From Melampsora larici-populina 98AG31 (Eukaryota > Basidiomycota > Pucciniomycetes > Pucciniales > Melampsoraceae): a stretch of 64,000 nucleotides of DNA. The first letter of the stretch is position 1; every line of letters begins with the position of its first letter. Below, one piece after another: positions 38,701 to 49,650 of the stretch. The stretch spans positions 325,536-389,535 of the forward strand of contig NW_006768778.1 in the NCBI RefSeq assembly GCF_000204055.1, read 5' to 3'. The notes below the pieces were generated by a model. That model saw only the letters and a list, made by a program, of their open reading frames with translations, did no database searches and had not been told where the DNA came from. The translations under genes were made by a program, and so were the position numbers.

Positions 38701-40630
38701 TGGTTCGATCATCGAAATCCTTTTATATGGTATTGCATTAACGGAGGGCAAAGGAGACCTAGTCGAAGGATCCATCATAGGCAGTGTCCTGGCCGGTGTA
38801 CTACTGATGCCCGGAATGTCGATGATCGGTGGGTCAGTACGCAGGAAGGAACAGAAATTCAATGCCCGCTCGGCTGGTGTGACTTCAACAATGCTGATCA
38901 TGGCTATCATCGGGGTTTTGACTCCCACACTATTTTACGAGATTTATGGCACAGTTGAGTTATTGTCTTACACTTTCTGCTAAAGTTCGTGCAATTTATC
39001 ATCGTGTACTCATATCTTCTTCAAACTTTTAGTTTCAACTGACTTGTTCAGGCTGTCCGGACGGCGTATCCACCAAGCCTGGAGAGATCAATACAGAGGC
39101 TTTGTGGAAATGTCAAAGTTGTCGATACGAACACTTGAGCCCGGTCAATGATGAATTTTATCAGACGTCTGTCAAAGGCTTATCTTACTATTGTGCCGCT
39201 CTTCTCGTGCTTGTATGTCATTTTCTTCATCGTATCGATTCTTTTCATCAACTTTAGATTGCTTTCTAAAAGAATAACGATATTGCTATTTATAGTCTTA
39301 TTTGATCGGCCTATGGTTTTCGCTGCGAACTCACGCCTCACAAATATGGCAAACTCCTGCTGCTGCTCCTCACACAGCCGACCATGGTAACCAAATGCTA
39401 GCGCCAAATCACCATGAGCAAGATATGAGCGGGAGTACCAATCAACAGCGAATGTCTATGTATGTACGAAAACTTCCCGAGATGGTAAAACAGCAGCTTC
39501 TCCCCCATATACAAAAGACCCCCGCGACCAACACCGTCCAATCCGACCACCGTGCCAGTGGTTCAGGATTTGTTCATTCACCTCATAATCTCAAGACGGG
39601 AGCCGGTGACAATTCATTGAGTCTTGAGCGTACACTTACGGCCGAAGACGTCGATCGTACCATCAAGGTCTTAGAGATGGCTACCGCCAGGCACCTCTCT
39701 ACTACCCCAGCCCACATGCTCAAACATCAGTATTCTTCGCATAGCCGGGATGCGTCTCGGAGTCATCCAAATTCTCAACAACCGCAGCATCATCAGATAG
39801 ATGTGAACGTCGCATCTGGGATAGAGCCTGGCGGCGGGAGTGGTCATGATGCGCCTAACTGGAGTCGAAATAAGAGTACAACAGTCTTACTGAGCTGTAC
39901 GTTACTGTATGCAGTGATTGCTGAGATCTTAGTAAGCGTAGTGGACGTGGTCTTGGATGGTTCGGGAATCCCCGAAAAGCTGCTGGGCGTGACATTGTTT
40001 GCGTTGGTGCCCAACACTACCGAATTCATGAATGCCATTTCGTTTGCCATGAATGGGAATATTGCACTCAGGTAAGATTCTTTTTGGTGATATGAATAAA
40101 GAGGTCGCCCGTCTTATCAGGATAAACTAATAGCAATATCGACTTGATCACTTTTTTTGTATCATCAGTATGGAGATCGGTTCTGCGTATGCTCTGCAAG
40201 TGTGTTTGATCCAAATCCCTGCTATGATCGCTATATCTGCAATATATAACTCGGGCAAATACATATCTGCTCATCACACCTTCACGTGAGTCTGCTCGCC
40301 ATAGTTTCTTTGGCGCGTGGTCTTCTCTGACATCTTTTGATTTATTTATGCGCAGATTGGTATTTCCTAGATGGGATGTTATCTCGATTGTCTTTTCAGT
40401 CTTCCTTTTGACTTACACGTACATTGAAGCTCGTGCTAATTATCATAGAGGAACGATTCTAGTGCTCAGGTCTGTCATCAGTCCCATTGCTCACAAGCGT
40501 GTCTTTTAGTATAGGTGAACAAACTTTAAACTTTTGTGTTTCTCTTCTTTTTGGATTTGGCAGTTATCTTGTACTGGTTGGTGGTTTCTATTCAGCTCCG
40601 GTTGGTGGCTCTGTCACCGAAGGAAATTAA
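35708..40630 (+). CDS. VNX1: Vnx1-like vacuolar cation/H+ antiporter (CaCA superfamily)
   Basis: Seven exons, 35708-37249, 37325-38953, 39033-39212, 39296-40071, 40169-40285, 40356-40469 and 40564-40630, encode 1474 residues. Yeast Vnx1 is a low-affinity vacuolar Na+/K+-H+ exchanger related to Ca2+/H+ antiporters. About ten to twelve hydrophobic segments are visible. The first exchanger repeat holds GAVINATFGSIIEILLYGIAL, and the second holds ALVPNTTEFMNAISFAMNGN with IGSAYALQVCLIQIPAM. A family-specific CSGCPDG...CQSC cysteine pair lies between the repeats. The N-terminal 514 residues, all exon 1, are predicted disordered, Ser/Pro/Arg-rich and cytosolic. A linker after the first helices has an acidic EEEEGEEGEEG run. 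This protein is much longer than the yeast one, mostly from the N-terminus. Ion specificity cannot be read from sequence. Confidence 0.88.
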
Positions 40631-40957
40631 GCTTCAACATTTCTCTACATATCCTTGGAATAATGGCAAGATATGTAGTATCACTGTTCGAGAATTTTGA
40701 TTCATTCATATATTGGAGGAATAAATTTTGTGGCATTCACTATTCTCTCCATTTTCACTTAACACGCACCTCTTTTCACTTTTTATGCTTTTATTTCCAA
40801 AGCCATTTTCTTTTTTTGCTTTTCACACTATCCTTGGACTCTGGGAGTGACGTACAGCTGAAGGTTTCATAAGCTGATACATTGAATTTATGATGCGTTT
40901 GACCTCCAAAGCTGATCTTTCATTTTCTCTCTTCTCACTAACATATCTCCTGTTTAG

Positions 40958-40989
<32 letters not shown>

Positions 40990-41573
40990 TTCATTATAAG
41001 TTTTAATATATTGTGGAAGATTGATAGTCATGGAATATATGAATGCCTAAATTTAGTTGTGTTTTTCTTATTTCGATCGTGGGCTTGGTTGGCTAAATAG
41101 TTAACAGAAGATTGTGGCCTTTTGCACATTTGGGGGATGGTGAAAATTTCAGCCTCTTAAACCCTTGTAAGAAAATGTATCAATTTTTTTCTGAAGATGA
41201 AGTCAAAAAAGATCGGACATGGTCTAGAGAGACTACATATTGCCAATAGGGGAGGCATGAGCTCGTTCATGCCACTGCATAGTTATAGTCATTACAATTC
41301 TTGCGCGCTCATCTTCTGGTGTGGCTCAGCAGGTATTGCAATTCAAGATGCTTTGACTTACATGCATATCCTCTTCCGTTGACGTCTGTCACTTATTTAT
41401 TCGTATACATGTTCCTGCGCCGCACAGCACAAAACACAAGGAACAGCGCCCCGACCTGCTCTCGGGTCTAATCACATAAGCGAGAAACGTCGGATTCTGT
41501 TTTGAATTGATTTTTAGTGACACCCTAACAGCCCGACTTTCTCAGCATTACGATCTTCCAAACTCTCTGACCG
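40631..41573. other. Intergenic between antiporter and kinase
   Basis: The 3' UTR of the antiporter, then spacer. It contains a (TTTTG)n microsatellite at about 40954-40986. No gene seen. Confidence 0.45.
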
Positions 41574-42673
41574 ATGGAGAATCAAATTGACCAACTGGCT
41601 AACAAGATCATTGAAGCTGCTGCTAAAAAGAAGACTGTGCCAGGGTGGTGAGTGAGCCAGACCAGGGAACCGGACTTTAAATATGAACTTATGGTGTTTG
41701 AGCTATGTCGAAACCAGTGAGAGTATTCGATATTTAGTTGGAATCACTGGCAGAGCGGGTTCAGGGAAGACGACTGTTGCGGATAGATTGACAAGAAGAA
41801 TAAATGAAGAAGTGGTTCGCTGTAATGGATCTACGGGCTCTTCGGCTAAGGCTATAAGTCTGGATGGTTGGTAAGCTGTTACAAGGTTAGAGAAGATTGA
41901 ACTGCTGATTGGATAACCTTATATTCCTTATGCGTTGTCTAGGCATTTTTCGTGAGCTTAAACAAGTCATAGACAAAAGGACTTCAATATTCGATCTGTG
42001 CTGATTGGGTATTCTTCTACCAGTCGGGCGATACTAGACGGGTTTGAGGTACGTTGACCGACTTTCACCTGGAACTTGACTTGCAAAGTCCCCATAAAAC
42101 CTCTGATCATAAATAAATATTTAGGATCCGATTGAAGCTCATCGGCGAAGAGGGTCCCCTGAAACTTTCGACGCCAAAGGTTATGCAGCCTTCGTAGCCC
42201 AGCTCGTCCAACCCACTAACACGGCACTTGAAGCGCCGTCCTTCTCGCACACGCTTAAAGATCCCGTCGAGGGTGGGATAGTGATCCAACCTGATGAACA
42301 AATCATCTTGCTTGAAGGACTCTACGCACTGTTCAACGAGTCGCCAGATTGGGCGGAAGCCTGTAAAAAGTTGGATTTTAAAGTCCTGATCGAAGTTTCG
42401 AATTCAGTAAGTGGTGAAAGACTCGTTCAACGGCATATGAGGTCAGGAATTTGTGATGATCCAGCGGAAGCTCGTCAACGGGGTAAGTAACTGCTCAGCA
42501 GATAAGATTTGTGAGAGAAGTGAAAGCAAGGACTGAACAAGAATGATGTGAGGGGCGGAACAGTCGAGACCAACGATGCACCTAACAGCGACCGACTAAT
42601 GAGACACATGATCACGCCGGACTGGGTACTCGAGAGTATCGACGATTCTTCGATGGAATCCGAGGTTCCTTGA
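41574..42673 (+). CDS. P-loop kinase of the uridine-kinase-like family (Yfh7-like)
   Basis: Six exons, 41574-41647, 41718-41870, 41943-41951, 42024-42048, 42125-42482 and 42564-42673, encode 242 residues. The Walker A loop is GITGRAGSGKTT (33-44). DGWHFSR, then AHRRRGSPETFDAKGY and EQIILLEGLYAL match the family of phosphoribulokinase/uridine-kinase-like enzymes that includes yeast Yfh7. The substrate is unknown. The third exon is only 9 nt and the fourth 25 nt. They are needed because they restore the DGWHFSRAILDGFEDP motif in frame. The second 3' splice site was chosen over a nearer TTTAG because only this choice keeps VGITG in frame. Confidence 0.82.
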
Positions 42674-44756
42674 CGAGCAGGTCCTTCCTTAACTCTCGAG
42701 CTATCTTCGATACGTTTGCCCCCGGTCAATAGGTAGCAAGGGACTGTCTTTTGTTTTGCTGATGGGTTGGTACCCTACTCACCTACAGCAACTTGCAATT
42801 ATGGATGCAGCATTCAGGTCCCTAATGAGGTTGTGGTGCATATTCAGCTCAAGATCAGCTCAAAGATCGAGACAATCTGGTGTAGTTGCAGTCACCTCAG
42901 TTTGGTTTGTTATAAACAATGCATCAGAGTGGGTAAATCCAAGAATGTGTAACAATCCCATCTGCAAAACCAAAACTTCACTTGTTGACTGAATTGTGTA
43001 CAACTGAACTTTAATGTTTACCCATGATACTTTAGACAGCTGAAATGGGCTTATTGAGCTTGATCCAAATATGTGAAGCACATGTTGAATATTATATTTC
43101 CAAGAAAAGCAGGCATCAAACTTCTGGACCTAGCACTCCGAGGCATCTTTGTTGGCAGTGTAGGGACTGAGGCTGATACTTACAGTCAATTTAAGAAACC
43201 TTACAAGTGAATTGGCGGGAATTTGTTGCAAGGTTTTCTTAAATGACTATATACTGCGGTTGAATCTTGATTTTGGCCCCAGGAAGGCCAAAAACTACCA
43301 AAAAATGGGTGCTAAAAAGATTCTTTTCTCCAAATAAAAACCTCAATAATTTTGGACCCAGCCACTTTTGCAGGCAGGTTTGTTACACATTCTTGGCTTG
43401 ACCCACTGTAGGGTCTTCACTTCCCTCATAGTAGTTGTCTTGGAGGCTAAGACATCCTCACCTGGCATTCAAACACTAGACTGCCACAAGGTGATATGTA
43501 AAAGGCTGAGTAATATTAAGCAAGCTTTAGCCTTAATTAGGTCTCCTCCCTGGCATCTTCGCAACTCTCTAGAACCTTGCCCTCATTATTTGCTGCCAAT
43601 TCTTTATTTCGAACCCCATTCTGTCTCTCACCCTGTGGACTTGAACTGCAGACAATCCCCATAATTGTGAGGGTGAGGCAAAGGCCAAGCCATTCACACC
43701 TGTGGGGATGTTGACTAATATTAGTGTGTACTGAATTTTGCACAATCACAAAGTCTTTCACAGGTTTAAGTTAGTCACAGGTTAAAGAAGTCGGTTTTGT
43801 ACCTCCACTGTCAATTCTCAACCTGCTATGCTCCCATTCCACTGGGGACAGATATCCATCCAGATATTGGGGATGGGGCTCAAAACAAGCCACAAGGAGT
43901 TTGTTGCTGGTACTCAAAGTGACTCAAAATTTTGGCTTCTATTTCTCCAGCTTTTTGGTTTTTGTGTTGAATGCATATGAGAAAGTAAAGACTCATACAA
44001 CAGTTGCACCTCAGGGAGTTCTAGCCACTCAAAATCTGATATTCCTAGATTCAACTCTGAGAGTTCCATAAATTTACTGCCACCACCTTGGGTAACTTAT
44101 CAAAGTCCCTTGCTGCTTGCTGTACATTCCAATGCACAGCAAGGGACTTGTGCCAAACTCAAACAAACCCATTCCTCAGAGTCAAGGTGTGTGCAGGAGG
44201 AATTTTAGCATTCCATCTAGATGATGCCTTACTACAGATTCCTATCTGGACCAAAATCAAAAAGTGTGAACTGACCTCTTGCACAGATTTTGCAATATTT
44301 TTGTCATGAGGAAGATAATTCCTTCCTTTGCCAGCATCTTTGGCTCAGAAGCCAAAATCCAAGGAGTCCTTGGATCTTCTCTCCAAGAAAAGATGCATTC
44401 AAGAAACCAAGCCAAGACCATGGCAAGGGCTCAAATTTTTCTTGAAGGCCCCTCTTGGGTGCCCTTTTACTTGCGGCCACTATCCAAGGACTCCTTGGAT
44501 GTCTGCCTCCAAGGCAACTGTCCTTGCAGTGCTCTTGCCTAGAAACTGTCTCAAAGATTGGGTCTTGAAGGTAAGTTTGTATGCAGGAAGGACATCACAT
44601 ATGTAATTTATCACAAGCACCCAATACATTGCCCAATTTTAGGCAAGAGGGTATCAACTTCCTTGGGGGGAAATAGTGTACATATGCAGGCAAGGAAAGT
44701 CCACATATCTTCTCTCTGGAACAGATAGAGATCTTAGGTCGGAAAATGTGAACATG
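42674..44756. other. Repeat-rich intergenic region
   Basis: No gene. A loose inverted repeat pairs 42930-42972 with 43362-43408 (shared TTGTTACACATTCTTGG). Inside it lies a hairpin at 43181-43256. Two matching palindromes, CCAAGGAGTCCTTGG (about 44360) and CCAAGGACTCCTTGG (about 44487), are inverse copies of each other. Confidence 0.45.
43181..43256. repeat. Mini-hairpin starting with the same end as the mariner-like MITE
   Basis: TACAGTCAATTTAAGAAACC on the left pairs with GGTTTTCTTAAATGACT on the right around about 25 bases. The outer 12 bases, TACAGTCAATTT, are identical to the left end of the element at 44757, suggesting one family. Confidence 0.55.
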
Positions 44757-45362
44757 TACAGTCAATTTCATAAAGGTTGAAATCAAGGTTTTTTGAAAAT
44801 CAAGAGGTGGCCCGTGCACCACCTGTGACAGGTCTCAAATATGCATACCAAAATGCTTACATAGACAGCATAGACACAATAACTGAAAAGAACCTCTGGC
44901 ACAGTTGGATGAATGCCCTCTACATGGGTATGCACACCCTCATAAGACGCACATTTTTGAGTTCAAGCCCGAGTGGCTTTCTTTTATGTCATCACAACTT
45001 TTGACAAGTTTTTCATATTTGCTTTGCTTGTTGTCATAAACTAAAAGAATGGGAAAGCTATGCTGGTTTTGATTGCTTGCATTTCCTTATTGCCATTTCA
45101 TCCTTGATTCTAGGCAAAAAAACGGTGGTAAAAAAGATAAGGGCAATGAGTCAAACACGGGAGTCCCATCAAAGTTGCACCACCCAATCACGGTTCTTGA
45201 CCACTGCGCCACCAAACAATTGAAGGGTTGGGGTTGTTGAAAGTCTTGGTACTGTATGTTCATTGATCTGGTATGCATATTTGAGACCTGTCACAGGTGG
45301 CGCACGGGCCACCTCTAGATTTTCAAAAAACCTTGATTTCAACCTTTATGAAATCTACTGTA
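44757..45362. mobile_element. Tc1/mariner-like MITE with ~95-bp inverted ends
   Basis: The left arm 44757-44850 and the right arm 45268-45362 are inverted copies with about 90% identity, sharing ATTTCATAAAGGTTGAAATC and GACAGGT. The ends read TA-CAGT...ACTG-TA, so a TA dinucleotide flanks the element as expected for Tc1/mariner insertions. The interior encodes no transposase and carries a tRNA-like segment. Confidence 0.75.
45141..45217 (-). repeat. tRNA-derived (SINE-like) segment inside the MITE
   Basis: On the minus strand TGGCGCAGTGG (45211-45201) is a perfect A box. GTGTTTGACTC (45158-45148) is a degenerate B box at tRNA-like distance. The stems do not form a good cloverleaf. It is best read as the head of a tRNA-derived SINE captured in or inserted into the MITE. 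Confidence 0.45.
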
Positions 45363-45969
45363 TTTTGAAGAAGCCCCTGCAAAAGAAAGCCATATAAGGC
45401 TACTTTGACTGCAGGGCTTCCTCTACTAACCCTTGGTTTAGTAGAACCACTCTGTTTAATCCCCATTGTTCTAGTGTTGCAAAGAATCACCAGATCCCTG
45501 TTAAGTTACGCAAGCATTTGAAGAACTACTAGTTCTCAAAACACCTTAGAACTAGACCAACTCCCAACCGTAGGCATACAGCAGGCCATGTTAAGCATAC
45601 TCTTAGTTTTAAAAGGATGATCAAAAGGAAATACTGAGATCATCTCACCAGAAAGAACTTGAAACCATTACAGGTGCATTTCACTGGTTCAGCAGTCCTA
45701 CATACCCAGAAGGATCTGTTTTCAGGACTCCAGAAGTAAGCTTAGTACTTTTTACTTCCTCCATAAGTTGCCACCCTGACAGCATGACTTGGCAATATTA
45801 CATCAGAGTTGAGTCCAAAGGTTTTCTTGAAATCTGTTGGAAATATGGAAACTGATGAACGAACAGTTTCACTCGGCAACTTTGGATAGCAAAGGTTGAG
45901 CAGATAACAGCTTCATCTGTTTTTTGTCTCTCTTGATCAACACATCAAGGTCACCAGGCCTGCTCTAGA
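45363..45969. other. Intergenic, no gene
   Basis: Low-complexity sequence just before the Copia relic. It may include its decayed left LTR, which I could not delimit. Confidence 0.35.
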
Positions 45970-48672
45970 TTTCATTCAAGCCTGTGGCATCACCTTCACC
46001 ACAAGAGCTTGTATCTGAGACCATTGTGGCAAAACTTCCCAATTCAATGGAGACCACCATTTCTCTGCTTGCAACTAAGCATCCTTTGAAATCTAAAGAT
46101 GTGTTAACTGATCTTGACGCCTATCTTGTCAAATTCAACAAGAAGAATCAATGTGACAAAACCATTGTGTTATCCACCATGACTAGTTGACCTGCACACC
46201 CACCTGGACAAGGACACCACTATCCTTACCCTTGCTTTGGCAGATGCCATTATCCTGTTAGATTTTACCAAACCCAACTGGTCAATAGCATGATGTAATA
46301 AATTTCATTTTCTCATGTTATCATGTTGTAGTATAATTTCCTTCTTTCGTTTATCACAGTTGGATTAAATTTTGCATTTATAGCATGTGTATAACGGTTA
46401 TTAACCTAATCTTAACCTATGTGGTGGTTGCAGATTCTATTGTACTTTACCTGGTTATTTGTGATGGAAATAAAACTGATCAAGAACTTGATATACAATC
46501 TTGACTGAAGGACAACTCAAGATTTGAGGTTATTTGAAGAGATTCATAATTCATATTCTGAATGTATTTTTAACCTGTTATGACAGGTTAACAAGAATGT
46601 AACAAATCCCTCTGTTGCTGTTCATAAACCTGAAGCTTGTTATCAAGCCTTTCCTCACTTATGACCTATTGATTGCACCACTCCTGTAACTTGCAGTAGA
46701 GCCACAACTGCAGTGCTTCCAGCGGCAGAATTGAACAATGTTATTGAAACCAGTGCTTAATCTGGTCACCCATCTTCTGACAACAATCTTATCCTCCTTG
46801 ACAGCATGTGTTCTGACCACATGGTTTCAGCCATCAATCTCTTCAAAAAATATGTTCCTGATGTCTCTTTGGCTGGTGGAATTTACATTCATATTTTGAG
46901 TAAAGGAGATATCATCTGTAATTCTGCTGGTGGAAATATCAGCTTGTTGGCCCATCACATTCTTAGTTGGGGTAATTCTTTGATCAGTATGGGTTGCTTC
47001 CTTCAAGATGGCTATGTGTTATATTGTGAGAAAGGCACCATATTTCTAACCAAGGAAGCTTTTGCTTGTTTCTGTGGTGATATTAGAAATAGAGTAATTA
47101 AGCTTGGTATTGACATAGACACATCAAATTCTCTCATTTGCAACAAGTTCACTGTTGCTTGTTATGATTTATTACATAGAAGTTCAGGTCATACAAACTC
47201 TCATCAACTGCAACTGATGTATATTGTAAAATTTCTGGATGGTTGGCTTGGTGAAGATTGTGCTCTGTCTGAGGGGCATGGCCTTCCATGTTCCAATTCT
47301 CTTCCAAAGTATACTTTTGCTCTTCAAGCCATCCATAGTGATCTCAGTGGCAGGATCTCAGTTGAATATGAAGGTGGTGGATTGTACTATTTTGAGCTTA
47401 CTTATTTTTTTTACTAATTACAAATATGTGCACATCATGAAATCAAAAGCAGAAAATCTTTCATGCCTTACCAAATTCAAGTCTGGAGTTGAGATGCCCC
47501 ATGGTCACAGAATTGTAAGTGTAATGAATGATCAAGGTGGCAAGTATCTCTGAAGTGAATTTAAAGAACTTGTGGAAGAAAATGGTAAAACTTCCTATTT
47601 GAGTGCTCTGTATACTCCACACACAACCCAATTTCTGAACATGGCCATTGAACCACAGCAAAAAAGGCAAGAACAATCCTTAAGCATTATCATCTTCCAA
47701 AGTTGTTTTGGGGTGGGGCTGTTACCAAGGCAGTCTCTTCAGGAAAGGTAACTGCAATGACAAAAATCAATATAAAACGCCTTATGAACTTTGGTTTAGT
47801 CAAGAATTTGATTACTCAAGATTGAAGCCATTTGGATGTTGTGCATGTCTTGATACCTAAGAAACTTGGCAATAAATTTGATGATACCTCAATGGAAGTT
47901 ATTTTGTTATATTATAAATTTTTATGATGAATTATTACATTTGTCTTGATGCTGGAAAATTAAATCCAGTTTATTCACATGATGTTACATTTGATGTGAA
48001 TTGTTTTCCTGGAGTTGAGAATGTTGTGTCAGGGGCTTGTGCTAAGAAAAAGTTTCCCACTGTTGATCTTCTTGCACAATGTTGGTAATTTTGCCTTTCA
48101 TTCCATCATCAACACCACCAAACACTCCACCCATTCCTTCTTCAACACCAAATCAAGTTGGGAGGTAAAGGTTTACAATTGAAAGCTTGTGCGGGAGATG
48201 AAGGTTTACAGTTGATTTTGTCCGTGGGTTTTTAGGTTGGGTTTTCATATTTGTGTACCGCTAATGTTAGGAGATGGTGCGGTAAATTGTAAAAGAAAGA
48301 AACAGGAAAATGTAGCAACATCAAGCACAAAAGTGGAATATAGAGCTGTGTACAAAAGGGGTAAGGATTTAGTATGATTTCCTCACTTGTTGAATGATCT
48401 AGATATTGCTTGAGAAGGTGCACCAATGTTGAATCTGGATAATCAGAAGGCAGTTGCACTTTTGGAAAATGAAAAATTTAAGTCAGGAACTAAGCATGTA
48501 GATGTTAAATATCATTGGTTGTGGAAATTAGCAGCAAGCAAAAAACTCAAGGTGACTTGTGTTTCAACTGATGATATCAGAGCAGAGATCTTCACCGCTT
48601 TATCACCCATAAAACATGAATTTTTTCTTCTTTGATGGGATGACATGATGTAACAAAGATGGGGGGAATTGA
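45970..48672 (+). pseudogene. Degraded Ty1/Copia retrotransposon
   Basis: Fragments appear in the order of a Copia polyprotein but in several frames with stops. A gag-like piece is at 45984-46190 (VSETIVAKLPNSMETTISLL). A protease/GAG-pre-integrase-like region is at 46806-47330, including ALQAIHSDLSGRIS. Integrase core remnants are at 47400-47660 (a YKYVHIMKSKAE block and a VMNDQGGKYL block equivalent to the usual DNGGEY motif). An RNase H remnant is at 48426-48630 (DNQKAVALLENEKF and TKHVDVKYHWLWK). The reverse transcriptase is missing: integrase and RNase H are less than 700 bp apart. A purine tract, AAGATGGGGGGAATTGAG, at about 48656 resembles the polypurine tract before a 3' LTR. The copy is dead. 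Confidence 0.75.
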
Positions 48673-49650
48673 GATATGAATATCACAACGTGTAGCATCT
48701 CTCTTCTATCATGCACTTATGTTCTTTTGCTTACATCATGTAATTGTTTGAAATTTGGTATGACATCATGTTTTTGTGTTCTCATAAAAGATTCTCAAGC
48801 ATAATTATTGTTTCCTTTTTCTCTTCATCAAACTCATAAATATTTTTGTCTCAATCTTTGTTTCTCTCAGATTGTCCAAATCTTTTGATCAGTGTTTGTT
48901 TCACTCATAAACTAACAACAAGAACATTCGTAGATTCTTTGTTTGTTTGGATGAAATGTGGGAGTTCATTCCACACAAGATGTTTGGTGCATGGCAATGG
49001 TCAGTGTAAGACGGTCTTGACCTATTGTATCATGCGTTCAGCCGTGAACGGAGTCCCCGTCCCAGCCGCCGGGAGCTGAGACTCAGGGACCTCAGGCCGC
49101 GATCTCCGGAAAAAAGAGGGCTATGTATCTGGTACATCCACGAGCAACACAGAAAACTTCAGAGAAAATGATAAAAAATACTTTATATCTAGTATGTTTT
49201 CATCCTTACAATATAAATAGTAATCTCAAACATCAGAAAAAAAGAACTTGCAAAATGGATGCTCAGAGTTGGGAAAATCAAAACATATTGTAGCTTACAC
49301 ACTTTATATAAATACCTGAGCAGAAGAAAAAATACGACAAACTAAAACAAAACTAGATAATCAGAAAAATGCAGACCGAGTCATCACACAACAAGATTTC
49401 TTTGTTGCTTCCCTCCTATCATTCCAAGAAAAGAAACGAAAAAAGAGAATGCAATCGATCGTTGGGGGGGGAAACAAGCAAAATACAGTGTATGTGAAAC
49501 GAACTAATTGAATCCTATGTCCATCTTCCGATCATTTACACATATCAGAAGCGATAGAAGAAATGTCTGCCTCACAAGCGGGAAAAATAAGAGTGCCTTG
49601 TGATGATTGATCGCGTAAGAAGAAAACCGTGTAAGAGTACAATTTTGACA
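48673..49650. other. Possible 3' LTR remnant, then intergenic
   Basis: The 300 bp after the purine tract start TGAGATATGA and may be the remains of the Copia 3' LTR. The rest is the 3' flank of the minus-strand gene beginning at 51466. No gene seen. Confidence 0.35.
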
